Source of the DNA: VRUE01 sp036276735
GTDB taxonomy: Bacteria; Actinomycetota; Thermoleophilia; Solirubrobacterales; 70-9
Length of the DNA stretch: 33,477 nt
Assembly: GCA_036276735.1 (NCBI GenBank)
Contig: DASUOH010000005.1
Location: 1 to 33,477, forward strand
Reading direction: 5' to 3'
Both the position numbers and the translations under genes were made by a program. Below the pieces are notes generated by a model. That model was not told the DNA's origin, ran no database searches, and was given only the letters and a program-made list of their open reading frames with translations. Below, piece after piece: positions 1-9,479 of this stretch; within the stretch, counting starts at the first letter, position 1; each line of letters begins with the position of its first letter.

Positions 1-90
1 ATCCGTGTCCTCGACGCCCGGACAGGCGAGCTGATCCGTCGTCTGACTCTCGATCCCAGCCGCGACTACCAGCCGATCGGAGGAGATTGA
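1..90 (+). CDS. IS481-type transposase, C-terminal end only (cut by window edge)
   Basis: Frame 1 is open from the first base and stops with TGA at 88-90, giving 29 residues. The piece contains VLDARTGELIRRLTLDPSRD followed by YQPIG. This LD-x-TGE-x-IR-x-LTLDP-x-RDYQ ending is what I know from the C-terminus of IS481-like (rve-superfamily DDE) transposases of actinomycetes. The DDE catalytic core lies outside the window, so I cannot tell whether the element is intact. The stop is followed within 50 nt by short palindromes that probably belong to the right end of the element. The reading depends on a short stretch, but the match to that tail is specific. Confidence 0.72.
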   Translation: MRVLDARTGELIRRLTLDPSRDYQPIGGD

Positions 91-141
91 GATGTCTACG
101 ATGTCCCGCGACATCTGTCTCCGATGTCGCGACACATCACA
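1..141 (+). mobile_element. Right end of an IS481-like insertion sequence (partial)
   Basis: The transposase tail (1-90) is followed by a palindrome-rich segment. GATGTC and GACATC form inverted arms around CCGC at 100-115, and TGTCGCGACA at 125-134 is a perfect 10-bp palindrome. IS481 ends typically read TGT...ACA, so the ACA ending at 141 is a plausible outer boundary. That would leave only 4 nt before the tRNA-Arg gene. The left end is outside the window, so neither the inverted repeat pair nor a target duplication can be checked; the boundary is inferred. Confidence 0.45.
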
Positions 142-145
142 TGAC

Positions 146-218
146 GCGCCCGGCAGGATTCGAACCTGCGGCCTCTAGCTCCGGAGGCTAGCGCTCTATC
201 CAGCTGAGCTACGGGCGC
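146..218 (-). tRNA. tRNA-Arg (anticodon CCG)
   Basis: The reverse complement folds into a standard 73-nt cloverleaf. The acceptor stem is GCGCCCG with CGGGCGC (7 bp). The D arm is GCTC...GAGC. The anticodon stem is CTAGC/GCTAG with loop CTCCGGA, giving anticodon CCG, which reads the Arg codon CGG. The T arm is GCAGG-TTCGAAT-CCTGC. There is no encoded CCA tail: the bases after the acceptor stem are GTC. Its promoter must lie above position 218 on the minus strand, in the space before the endonuclease gene. tRNA genes are common integration sites, and an IS end sits right next to the 3' end of this one. Confidence 0.97.
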
Positions 219-301
219 TCGATATGCAGCTTAGTCAGTTGGCTGCTGACCCGAGGAGAGCGAACACTGTTTTGTCCGGCTGTAGACATAAGATTTCTCA
301 A

Positions 302-772
302 ATGCCTAGACCAGGAAGTGGCAACGCAGGAGAGGCGATGGTATTGGCGGCCCTAGTCGATCGGGGATACCAAGTCCTGATCCCATTTGGAGAGGGGCAC
401 CCCTTCGACCTTGTCATCGACTTGGGGCTCGACGGCCCCCTGCGGGTTCAATGCAAGACCGCCTGGCCAGTGCGGGGATGCCTGCTCTTCAATCCCCACT
501 CGACGGATCACGGCCGGGGCCCTCGCTCGTACCACGGTCTGGCTGATGTCTTCGGTGTTTACTTTCCTCCTCGAAAAGCGGTGTATCTCGTGCCCGTGGA
601 GGGAGTACCGGAGACGGAGGCTCGGCTTCGCGTCGATCCTCCGCTGAACAACCAACGCAAAGGAATCCGGCTCGCTGCCGACTTCGAGATCGACCGCTGG
701 TCTGGTGATTCGCTTCGCGCTCTCGTCCGGCGACCGGCGCCGCTCGAAGAACCTCTCCCTGCTCTCGCGTAG
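302..772 (+). CDS. PD-(D/E)XK endonuclease-like protein, group I intron-associated type
   Basis: The 156-residue product carries a compact nuclease signature: G-x-x-GE with Glu11, hydrophobic helix MVLAALVDRGYQV, HPFDLVID with Asp36, then RVQCKTA with Gln50 and Lys52. This E...D...QxK layout matches the PDDEXK family found beside or inside group I introns and as free-standing ORFs. The substrate cannot be read from sequence, and no intron interrupts the neighbouring tRNA. An in-frame ATG exists at 224, but I prefer ATG 302. The nuclease motif starts right after it, a TAAGAT box lies 7 nt upstream, and it leaves room for the divergent tRNA-Arg promoter. GC in a sampled stretch is about 63 %, lower than the housekeeping genes, which fits accessory DNA. 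Its TAG stop is part of the box upstream of rnz. Confidence 0.7.
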   Translation: MPRPGSGNAGEAMVLAALVDRGYQVLIPFGEGHPFDLVIDLGLDGPLRVQCKTAWPVRGCLLFNPHSTDHGRGPRSYHGLADVFGVYFPPRKAVYLVPVEGVPETEARLRVDPPLNNQRKGIRLAADFEIDRWSGDSLRALVRRPAPLEEPLPALA

Positions 773-775
773 GCT
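770..775 (+). promoter_or_regulatory. Putative -10 box (TAGGCT) for rnz
   Basis: TAGGCT fits TANNNT and ends 9 nt before the rnz ATG. There is no purine-rich ribosome binding site in between, so transcription probably starts within a few bases of the start codon. It overlaps the stop codon of the endonuclease gene. No convincing -35 box was found. Confidence 0.4.
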
Positions 776-784
776 CGCGGTCCA

Positions 785-1744
785 ATGGACCTGAGCGTGA
801 CGTTTCTCGGCACCGGCGGCGCCGTGCCCTCGGCGCGGCGCAACACGGCAAGCGTGCTCGTCGCACGTGGCGGCGAACGGCTGCTCTTCGATTGCGGCGA
901 GGGGACGCAGCGGCAGATGCAAGCGTCGACCGGCCTCGTCCAAGCGGACGAGATCTACCTGACTCACTTCCACGCCGATCACATCCTCGGCCTCCCGGGC
1001 CTGCTCAAAACCTACGATCTGACCGAACGAGAGCGGCCGCTGACGATCTACGGGCCACGCGGCCTCGTCGACCTGTTCCGGACCTTGCACCGCATCGTCG
1101 GGCGACTCGACTTCAAGCTGGAGCTGGTCGAACTCGAGCCCGGCGACTCGATGGCCCTTGACGGAGCCGACCTGCGCGCCTTTCCGGTCGAGCACAGCGT
1201 GCGGGCGCTCGGCTACACGCTGGTCGAGGAGGACCGTCCCGGTCGCTTCGACCCCGAGGCGGCTAAGCGGCTCGGCGTCCAGGAAGGCCCTGCCTTTGCC
1301 GCCCTGCAGCGGGGTGAGACGGTCGCCGGCTCACTCGGACCGGTCCAGCCCGACGACGTGATGGGTCAGGCGCGCGAGGGTCGCAAGCTCGTCGTCACCG
1401 GCGACACGGCCCCGTGTCGCGCCACGGTCGAAGCCGCGCGTGGGGCGGACCTGCTCGTCCACGACGCCAGCTTTGCCGAGGAGGAGGCGCAGCGCGCCGC
1501 CGACACCGGTCACTCGACCGTGGGTCAGGCGGCCGCGGTCGCGCGCCAGGCCGACGTGAAGATGCTCGCCCTCGTCCACATCTCTTCGCGCTACCACGTC
1601 GGCAAGATGGTCGAGGAGGCGCGTGAGGTCTTTCAGCCCGCGGTCGCGCCACGCGACTTCGACCTGATCGAGCTCCCCTTTCCCGAGCGAGGCGAGCCGA
1701 GGCTGGTATCGAACGGCGCGCGCGAAGCCGAGCACCCCGGCTGA
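785..1744 (+). CDS. rnz: Ribonuclease Z (tRNA 3'-end endonuclease)
   Basis: This 319-residue metallo-beta-lactamase-fold enzyme cleaves the 3' trailer of tRNA precursors. That matters here because the adjacent tRNA-Arg lacks an encoded CCA. The N-terminus FLGTGGAVPS, the GEGTQRQ segment (38-44) and the zinc motif HFHADH (His61, His63, Asp65, His66) followed by ILGLPGLL are diagnostic of RNase Z. Further metal ligands are in VVTGDTAP, a histidine after DTG (HSTVGQAA) and the late VHISSRY. Length agrees with the 300-320-residue short form. It appears to be a single-gene unit: a convergent lipoprotein gene follows, and its own -10-like box overlaps the preceding stop. Start ATG 785 is at the usual family position. 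Confidence 0.96.
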   Translation: MDLSVTFLGTGGAVPSARRNTASVLVARGGERLLFDCGEGTQRQMQASTGLVQADEIYLTHFHADHILGLPGLLKTYDLTERERPLTIYGPRGLVDLFRTLHRIVGRLDFKLELVELEPGDSMALDGADLRAFPVEHSVRALGYTLVEEDRPGRFDPEAAKRLGVQEGPAFAALQRGETVAGSLGPVQPDDVMGQAREGRKLVVTGDTAPCRATVEAARGADLLVHDASFAEEEAQRAADTGHSTVGQAAAVARQADVKMLALVHISSRYHVGKMVEEAREVFQPAVAPRDFDLIELPFPERGEPRLVSNGAREAEHPG

Positions 1745-1769
1745 GGGGGCGCCAGAGGAATCCGCCGCG

Positions 1770-2216
1770 CTACTGGTAGCAGGCTTTCTTGTAGCGGTGG
1801 ACGTCTTTTGCGTCCAGTGCTCGCAGGTCTACGACGTGGAGCAGTTCGTCCATCGCCGGGCCGACTTCCTTGGAATATTTGCCGGGATTGTCGTATTCGG
1901 CGAGGTTGCGGATCCTGCCGACCATGTAGCCGTACCGCTCGAGCCGGTCCAGTTCGCCGTTGATCTCAAGCTGCCAGACCGTTTCGCAGTAGGAGCGAAT
2001 CACTTCTTTCTCACCCGGCTCGAGCTCCAGCGCTCGTTTCGACGCTTTGTATTTGCCGTCCGAGGCGGCGGCATCCTTGAGGCCGGTCAGGATTTCGCTG
2101 AAAGCGGCGCTTGGTTCGTTCGCCTGCGCTCCGCTCTCGTCGTCGCCACAGCCAGCCGCCGGCAGCGCCAGCACAAGGAGTGCGAGAAGCGCAAACAGAC
2201 GACGATCGAGGCTCAT
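1770..2216 (-). CDS. Small predicted lipoprotein of unknown function
   Basis: The 148-residue product starts with a lipoprotein signal: positive n-region MSLDRR, hydrophobic core LFALLALLVLALP, and lipobox PAAGC with Cys23 as the expected acylation site. The mature chain is polar and charged, largely predicted helical, with pairs of Lys/Arg and Glu, and ends in KKACYQ. Two further cysteines occur, in SYCETV and at the C-terminus. I do not recognise a family. GC in a sampled stretch is near 57 %, clearly below its neighbours, so it may be an acquired or fast-evolving gene. It converges on rnz with a 25-nt gap and diverges from the pyr operon. ATG start, no ribosome binding site, TAGGAT box 9 nt upstream. 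Confidence 0.8.
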   Translation of the reverse strand: MSLDRRLFALLALLVLALPAAGCGDDESGAQANEPSAAFSEILTGLKDAAASDGKYKASKRALELEPGEKEVIRSYCETVWQLEINGELDRLERYGYMVGRIRNLAEYDNPGKYSKEVGPAMDELLHVVDLRALDAKDVHRYKKACYQ

Positions 2217-2225
2217 AGCTGGGAC

Positions 2226-2231
2226 ATCCTA
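2226..2231 (-). promoter_or_regulatory. Putative -10 box (TAGGAT) of the lipoprotein gene
   Basis: On the minus strand TAGGAT ends 9 nt before the ATG at 2216. The intervening bases hold no Shine-Dalgarno sequence, so the transcript would be nearly leaderless. The -35 region is not clear. Confidence 0.4.
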
Positions 2232-2304
2232 CAAAACTCAAGAAAGACTGACTAACTGGGTAGCGGTCCGACTGTCCGGAGATATCGCTGTCGCGCCGCG
2301 CTGG

Positions 2305-2310
2305 TAGTCT
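2305..2310 (+). promoter_or_regulatory. Putative -10 box (TAGTCT) of the pyr operon
   Basis: TAGTCT fits TANNNT. Initiation about 7 nt downstream would place the first transcribed base near 2317, directly at the foot of the PyrR hairpin (2319-2351). The leader would then be little more than the regulatory hairpin. No good -35 match was seen. Confidence 0.4.
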
Positions 2311-2318
2311 CGAAGCCG

Positions 2319-2351
2319 TCCTTTAACCAGGTCCCGCGAGGCCAGGAAGGA
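2319..2351 (+). promoter_or_regulatory. PyrR-binding hairpin overlapping the pyrR ribosome binding site
   Basis: Bases 2330-2343 read GGTCCCGCGAGGCC and match 12-13 of 14 positions of the PyrR loop consensus ARUCCNGNGAGGYU. They fold as upper stem 2330-2333/2340-2343 with hexaloop CCGCGA (CNGNGA). Below it are an A-A mismatch (2329/2344), pairs 2327-2328/2345-2346, a 5'-side UAA bulge (2324-2326), and pairs 2319-2323/2347-2351. A 5'-side bulge is also a feature of the Bacillus binding loops. The 3' arm contains the Shine-Dalgarno AGGAAGGAG (2344-2352), 7 nt before the GTG start. There is no terminator, so PyrR binding should block translation, as shown for PyrR in Mycobacterium smegmatis. Confidence 0.85.
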
Positions 2352-2359
2352 GCAACCGA

Positions 2360-2920
2360 GTGAGCGAGAAGGTCGTGCTGGAGCGCGACGACTTGAGGCG
2401 AACGCTGCGGCGGATCGCCCACGAGATTGCCGAGAAGAACCCGGTTCCCGATTGCTTGGCGATCGTCGGCATCCACACGCGGGGCGCCGTCCTCGCCCGC
2501 CGGCTCCACGCCCTGCTCGGCGAGATGACCGAGAGCGAGGTTCCGATCGGCGATCTGGACATCTCCTTCTACCGCGACGACGTCGGCGCGAAGTCGCCGG
2601 CCTCCCAGCCGGTCGTCCACTCCTCCCACATCGACTTCGACATCGCCGATCGCACGGTCGTCCTCGTCGACGACGTGCTTTTCACCGGCCGCACGGTGCG
2701 CGCCGGGATCGACGCCCTCTTCGACTACGGCCGCCCCCAGCGCGTGCAGCTCGCCGTTCTCTGCGACCGCGGGCACAGGGAGCTGCCGATCCGTCCCGAC
2801 TACGTCGGCAAGAACCTGCCGACCGCACGCGGCGAGCGGGTCAACGTGCGGCTGGAGGAGGTCGACGAGGTCGACGAAGTGACGATCACCGAGCCGCGCA
2901 CCACCGAGGTGTTGGCATGA
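2360..2920 (+). CDS. pyrR: PyrR, pyrimidine operon regulator / uracil phosphoribosyltransferase
   Basis: PyrR (186 aa) binds the pyr leader RNA when UMP is abundant, and many members also convert uracil plus PRPP to UMP. The type I phosphoribosyltransferase fold is visible: CLAIVGIHTRGAVLARRL (32-49) and the PRPP loop VLVDDVLFTGRT (101-112), with DLDISFYRDD (65-74) typical of PyrR. The GTG start is set by the strong AGGAAGGAG at 2344-2352. It is the first gene of the operon, and its cognate RNA hairpin lies just upstream, so it should autoregulate. The stop overlaps the pyrB ATG (ATGA). The C-terminal tail rich in Glu, Val and Asp (VDEVDEVTITEP) is slightly longer than in Bacillus PyrR. Confidence 0.97.
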   Translation: MSEKVVLERDDLRRTLRRIAHEIAEKNPVPDCLAIVGIHTRGAVLARRLHALLGEMTESEVPIGDLDISFYRDDVGAKSPASQPVVHSSHIDFDIADRTVVLVDDVLFTGRTVRAGIDALFDYGRPQRVQLAVLCDRGHRELPIRPDYVGKNLPTARGERVNVRLEEVDEVDEVTITEPRTTEVLA

Positions 2921-3879
2921 GGCACCTGCTCGCGGTGGAGGACCTCTCCCGCGCCGAGATCGAGGCGATCCTCGACCGCGCCGAGAGCTTTGCGGAGGTG
3001 GCGCGGCGCGACATCAAAAAGGTGCCGACGCTGCGCGGCCGCACGGTCGTCAGCCTCTTCTACGAGGCAAGCACCCGCACCTCGTCCTCGTTCGAGCTAG
3101 CCGCCAAGCGGCTCTCCGCCGACCTCGTCTCGATCAAGCCGGGTGGCTCTTCAGTCGAGAAGGGTGAGTCGCTGAAGGACACCGTGGCGACGCTCTCCGC
3201 CTACGACCCGGCGGCGATCGTGATCCGCCACCCCTACGCCGGCGCCGCCCAGCTCGTCGCCGGTTGGTCGGAGGCCGCGGTGATCAACGCCGGGGACGGC
3301 AAGCACGAGCACCCCAGCCAGGCCCTGCTCGACCTTTTCACGCTGCGGCGCCGACTCGGCTCCCTGGAGGGAAAGCGGATTTGGATCGTCGGCGACGTGC
3401 TGCACAGTCGGGTCGCGCGCTCCAACCTCCTCGCCTTCGGAGCGATGGGGGCCGAGGTGACCGTCTGCGGCCCGCCGACCTTGATCCCGCGCGGGATCGA
3501 GGCGCTCGGCTGCCAGGTCGCCCACTCGTTGGAGCGGCTCGGCGAGGCGGACGTCGTCTACACGCTGCGGCTGCAGAGGGAGCGGATGGCGGAGAGCTTC
3601 CTGCCCTCGCTGCGCGAGTACGCGGTTCGCTTCCAGATCGACACCCGTCGGCTGGGGCCGCGCCAGCTGCTCATGCACCCCGGACCGGTCAACCGCGGTG
3701 TCGAGCTGTCAGGGGAGGCGGTCGACTCGCCGCAGTCGCTGATCTCCGAGCAGGTCGCCTCCGGCCTGGTCGTGCGGATGGCGATCCTCTACGAGTTGCT
3801 GGCGGCGCGTGATCGACCGGCGCCGGTCGAGGGCGAGGACGCCGCGACCAGCCCGACTCCCTTGGGGCAGCCGGCGTGA
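2917..3879 (+). CDS. pyrB: Aspartate carbamoyltransferase catalytic chain
   Basis: The enzyme joins carbamoyl phosphate and aspartate to N-carbamoylaspartate, the first committed step of UMP synthesis. The product is 320 residues, a normal catalytic chain. Visible motifs are the carbamoyl-phosphate loop ASTRT (51-55), GGSSVEKGESLKDT with the loop Ser and Lys, the HPSQALLDL segment after DGKHEH, the nucleotide-like WIVGDVLHSRVARSN, and MHPGPVNRGVEL near the C-terminus. Start ATG 2917 overlaps the pyrR stop by 4 nt; upstream in-frame starts would lie inside pyrR and lack family similarity. One oddity: the residue after STRT is Ser56, where most family members have Arg (STRTR). No pyrI-type regulatory chain is present. 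Residues after about 300 form a low-complexity Pro/Glu tail. Confidence 0.97.
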   Translation: MRHLLAVEDLSRAEIEAILDRAESFAEVARRDIKKVPTLRGRTVVSLFYEASTRTSSSFELAAKRLSADLVSIKPGGSSVEKGESLKDTVATLSAYDPAAIVIRHPYAGAAQLVAGWSEAAVINAGDGKHEHPSQALLDLFTLRRRLGSLEGKRIWIVGDVLHSRVARSNLLAFGAMGAEVTVCGPPTLIPRGIEALGCQVAHSLERLGEADVVYTLRLQRERMAESFLPSLREYAVRFQIDTRRLGPRQLLMHPGPVNRGVELSGEAVDSPQSLISEQVASGLVVRMAILYELLAARDRPAPVEGEDAATSPTPLGQPA

Positions 3880-5225
3880 GCCTCGCAGCGGCGCTCGACA
3901 TGCGCTCCGGCGAGGGCGCGGACATCGTCCTGCGCGGCGCGACCGTGCTGGACCCGGTGGCCGGAATCGAGGGCGTCCACGACGTCGTCGTCCAGACCGG
4001 GAAAATTGCCGAGCTCGCCGCCCCGGGAACCGCCGACGCGGCGGGCGGCGAAGAGATCGACGCCGAAGGCCTGCACGCCTTCCCCGCTTTCTTCGATCCG
4101 CATGTCCACCTGCGGACCCCTGGCCAGGAGCACAAGGAGAACCTCGAGACCGGTACCCGGGCAGCGGCCGCCGGCGGCTATTGCGGCGTGCTCGCGATGG
4201 CCAACACCGACCCGCCCGTCTCAACCCCCGCCGACGTAGAGGCGCTGCGCGAGGCCGCGCGTGAGCAGGCCTCCGTGCCGGTCGGCTTTCTCGCCACCGT
4301 CACCCGTGGCATGGCGGGGAACGAGCTGACCGAGATGGCGGCGCTGCGCGACGCCGGCGCCGTCGGCTTCAGTGACGACGGGCTGCCGGTCCGCAGCGCC
4401 CGGGTGCTGCGGCGCGCCCTCCAGTATCAGCGGCTCTGCGGCGGGACGATCGCGCTCCACGAGGAGGATGCCGAGCTCTCGGGCGAGGGCGTCATGCACG
4501 AGGGCCCGGTCTCGGCAGCGCTCGGCCTGACCGGCATCCCATCGATCTCGGAGTCGACCACGATCGCCCGCGACGCCGCGCTTGCCGCCTACGAGGAGGC
4601 CCGCATCCACGTCCAGCATCTCTCGGCCGCCGAGTCGGTCGAGGCCGTCAGGACCGCCAAGGCGGCCGGTGTGCAGATCAGCGCCGAGGCCAGCCCGCAC
4701 CACCTCTGCCTCACCGACGAGGCGGTGCGGAGCCTCGACGCGAGCCGCTTCAAGATGAACCCGCCGCTTCGCGCCGAGGCGGATCGGCAGGCGCTCCTCG
4801 ACGGCCTTCGCGACGGCACGATCGAGTGCATCGCCACCGACCATGCGCCCCACGCGGCCGAGGAAAAGGAGGTCCCGTTCGAGCAGGCGGCGATGGGGGT
4901 CACCGGCCTGGAGACGGCATTCGCCGCGCTCCACACCCACCTGGTCCTGCCCGGGGTGCTCGACCTGGCACTGGTGATCGAGCGGCTGGGGGGCGGCGCC
5001 GAGCCGTTCGGGCTGCCGCGCACGACCCTCGCGCCGGGCAGCGAGGCGAACCTGGCCCTCTGTGACCTGGGCGCGGCCTGGAGGGTCGGCGAGGAGGGCT
5101 ACGAGAGCCGCTCCGACAACTCCTGGTGCGCGGGCGAGGAGCTGACCGGCCGGGTGCTGATGACCCTCGCCGGCGGTCAGGTCGCCTACCGGCTGCGCAG
5201 CTTCAGCCTCGGGATAGCCTCGTGA
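3876..5225 (+). CDS. pyrC: Dihydroorotase
   Basis: This zinc amidohydrolase cyclises carbamoylaspartate to dihydroorotate. The 449-residue chain is of the long type I (Bacillus-like) class. Metal-site motifs are DPHVHLR (His76, His78), GFSDDGLPV (the Asp that bridges the metals in this class), ALHEEDAEL, IHVQHLSAAE, ASPHHL, and IATDHAPHA (catalytic Asp). NTDPP and the Arg of HLR are the substrate-binding parts. The GTG start overlaps the pyrB stop (GTGA), and the stop overlaps the carA start the same way, indicating translational coupling. The N-terminus (about residues 1-15) is poorly conserved, and an internal ATG at residue 9 is an alternative start. Confidence 0.96.
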   Translation: MSLAAALDMRSGEGADIVLRGATVLDPVAGIEGVHDVVVQTGKIAELAAPGTADAAGGEEIDAEGLHAFPAFFDPHVHLRTPGQEHKENLETGTRAAAAGGYCGVLAMANTDPPVSTPADVEALREAAREQASVPVGFLATVTRGMAGNELTEMAALRDAGAVGFSDDGLPVRSARVLRRALQYQRLCGGTIALHEEDAELSGEGVMHEGPVSAALGLTGIPSISESTTIARDAALAAYEEARIHVQHLSAAESVEAVRTAKAAGVQISAEASPHHLCLTDEAVRSLDASRFKMNPPLRAEADRQALLDGLRDGTIECIATDHAPHAAEEKEVPFEQAAMGVTGLETAFAALHTHLVLPGVLDLALVIERLGGGAEPFGLPRTTLAPGSEANLALCDLGAAWRVGEEGYESRSDNSWCAGEELTGRVLMTLAGGQVAYRLRSFSLGIAS

Positions 5226-6335
5226 ACGCTGCCAGCGCCTACATCCTGCTCGAGGACGGGACCCGTTTCGACGGCGAGACCTGCGGCAGCCCCGACGCGG
5301 TCACCGGCGAGGTCGTCTTCAACACGGCGATGACCGGCTACCAGGAGTCGGTCACCGACCCCTCCTATGCCGGCCAGATCATCGTCTTCACCTACCCGTT
5401 GATCGGCAACTACGGCGTCTCGGGGGCGGCGATGGAGTCCGACCGCATTCACGCCCGCGGCGTCGTCATGCGCGACGCCAAGAACCGCGAGGACGCTGCG
5501 ACCGCGGAGGGCGGCTGGCTCGACTGGCTCGCGGACTGCGGCATCGCCGGCATCACCGGCGTCGATACCAGGGCGCTGGTCCGCCACATCCGCGACGCCG
5601 GCGCGATGCGCGGCGGCATCTTCGGCGCCGACGTGCCGGAGCCGGAGGCGCGCGAGAGGATCGCCGCCGAGCCCGCGATGGCCGGCGCCGACCTCGCCCG
5701 TACCGTGACCCCCTCGGAGCCGATTCGCTTCGAGGGCGGCGGGCCGCACGTGGTCGGCATCGACACCGGCGTCAAGCTGAGCATCGTCCGCCAGCTTCGC
5801 GAGCGCGACTGCCGCCTGACCCTGCTTCCTTGCACGAGCTCCGCCGAGGACGTCCTCGGCGAGGACCCCGATGTCGTCTTCCTCGCCAACGGCCCCGGCG
5901 ACCCCGGCGCGCTCGACCACGTCGTCGCCACCGTCCGCGAGCTGGTCGGGGTCAAGCCGGTGTTCGGCATCTGCCTCGGCCACCAGCTGCTCTGCCGAGC
6001 GGTCGGCCTGGAGACCTTCAAGCTGCCCTTCGGCCATCGTGGCGCCAACCACCCCGTCAAGGAGCTGGCGACCGGCCGAATCGACATCACCTCGCAGAAC
6101 CACGGCTTCGCGGTGCAGGGCCCGGGCGGCGAGCCGACGATCGAGACCGACGAGCCGGTTCGCTGGGAGACGGATTTCGGCGCCGCCGAGCTCTCCCACC
6201 TGAACCTCTACGACCGCACGGTGGAGGGCCTGGTCTTGCGCGACGTTAGGGCCGCCACCGTCCAGTACCACCCCGAGGCCGGCCCCGGCCCGCACGACGC
6301 GCGTCATCTGTTCGACACCTTCCTGGAGCTGGCGC

Positions 6336-6343
<8 letters not shown>
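5222..6343 (+). CDS. carA: Carbamoyl phosphate synthase small chain (glutaminase)
   Basis: CarA hydrolyses glutamine and passes ammonia to CarB. The 373-residue product has the CarA-specific N-terminal domain (ILLEDGTRFDGE; FNTAMTGYQESVTDPSYAGQ split over 40-60; TGVDTRALVRHIR). The class I amidotransferase domain follows: FLANGPGDP, FGICLGHQLL with nucleophile Cys251, and QYHPEAGPGPHD with His350 and Glu352 completing the triad. Start GTG 5222 overlaps the pyrC stop by 4 nt; the longer in-frame extension upstream lies within pyrC and is not CarA-like. It overlaps carB by 8 nt. Having a single carAB inside the pyr operon suggests that arginine synthesis also depends on it, unless a second copy exists elsewhere. 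Confidence 0.97.

Positions 6344-9471
<3,128 letters not shown>

Positions 9472-9479
<8 letters not shown>

Noticed and set aside
353..1195. 280-codon minus-strand frame across the endonuclease and rnz
   Set aside because: It would overlap two plus-strand genes with clear motifs and shows no domain of its own.
2452..2916. N-terminal extension of PyrB by 155 residues
   Set aside because: The extension is an Arg/Pro-rich shadow of pyrR; PyrB similarity begins at ATG 2917, which overlaps the pyrR stop.
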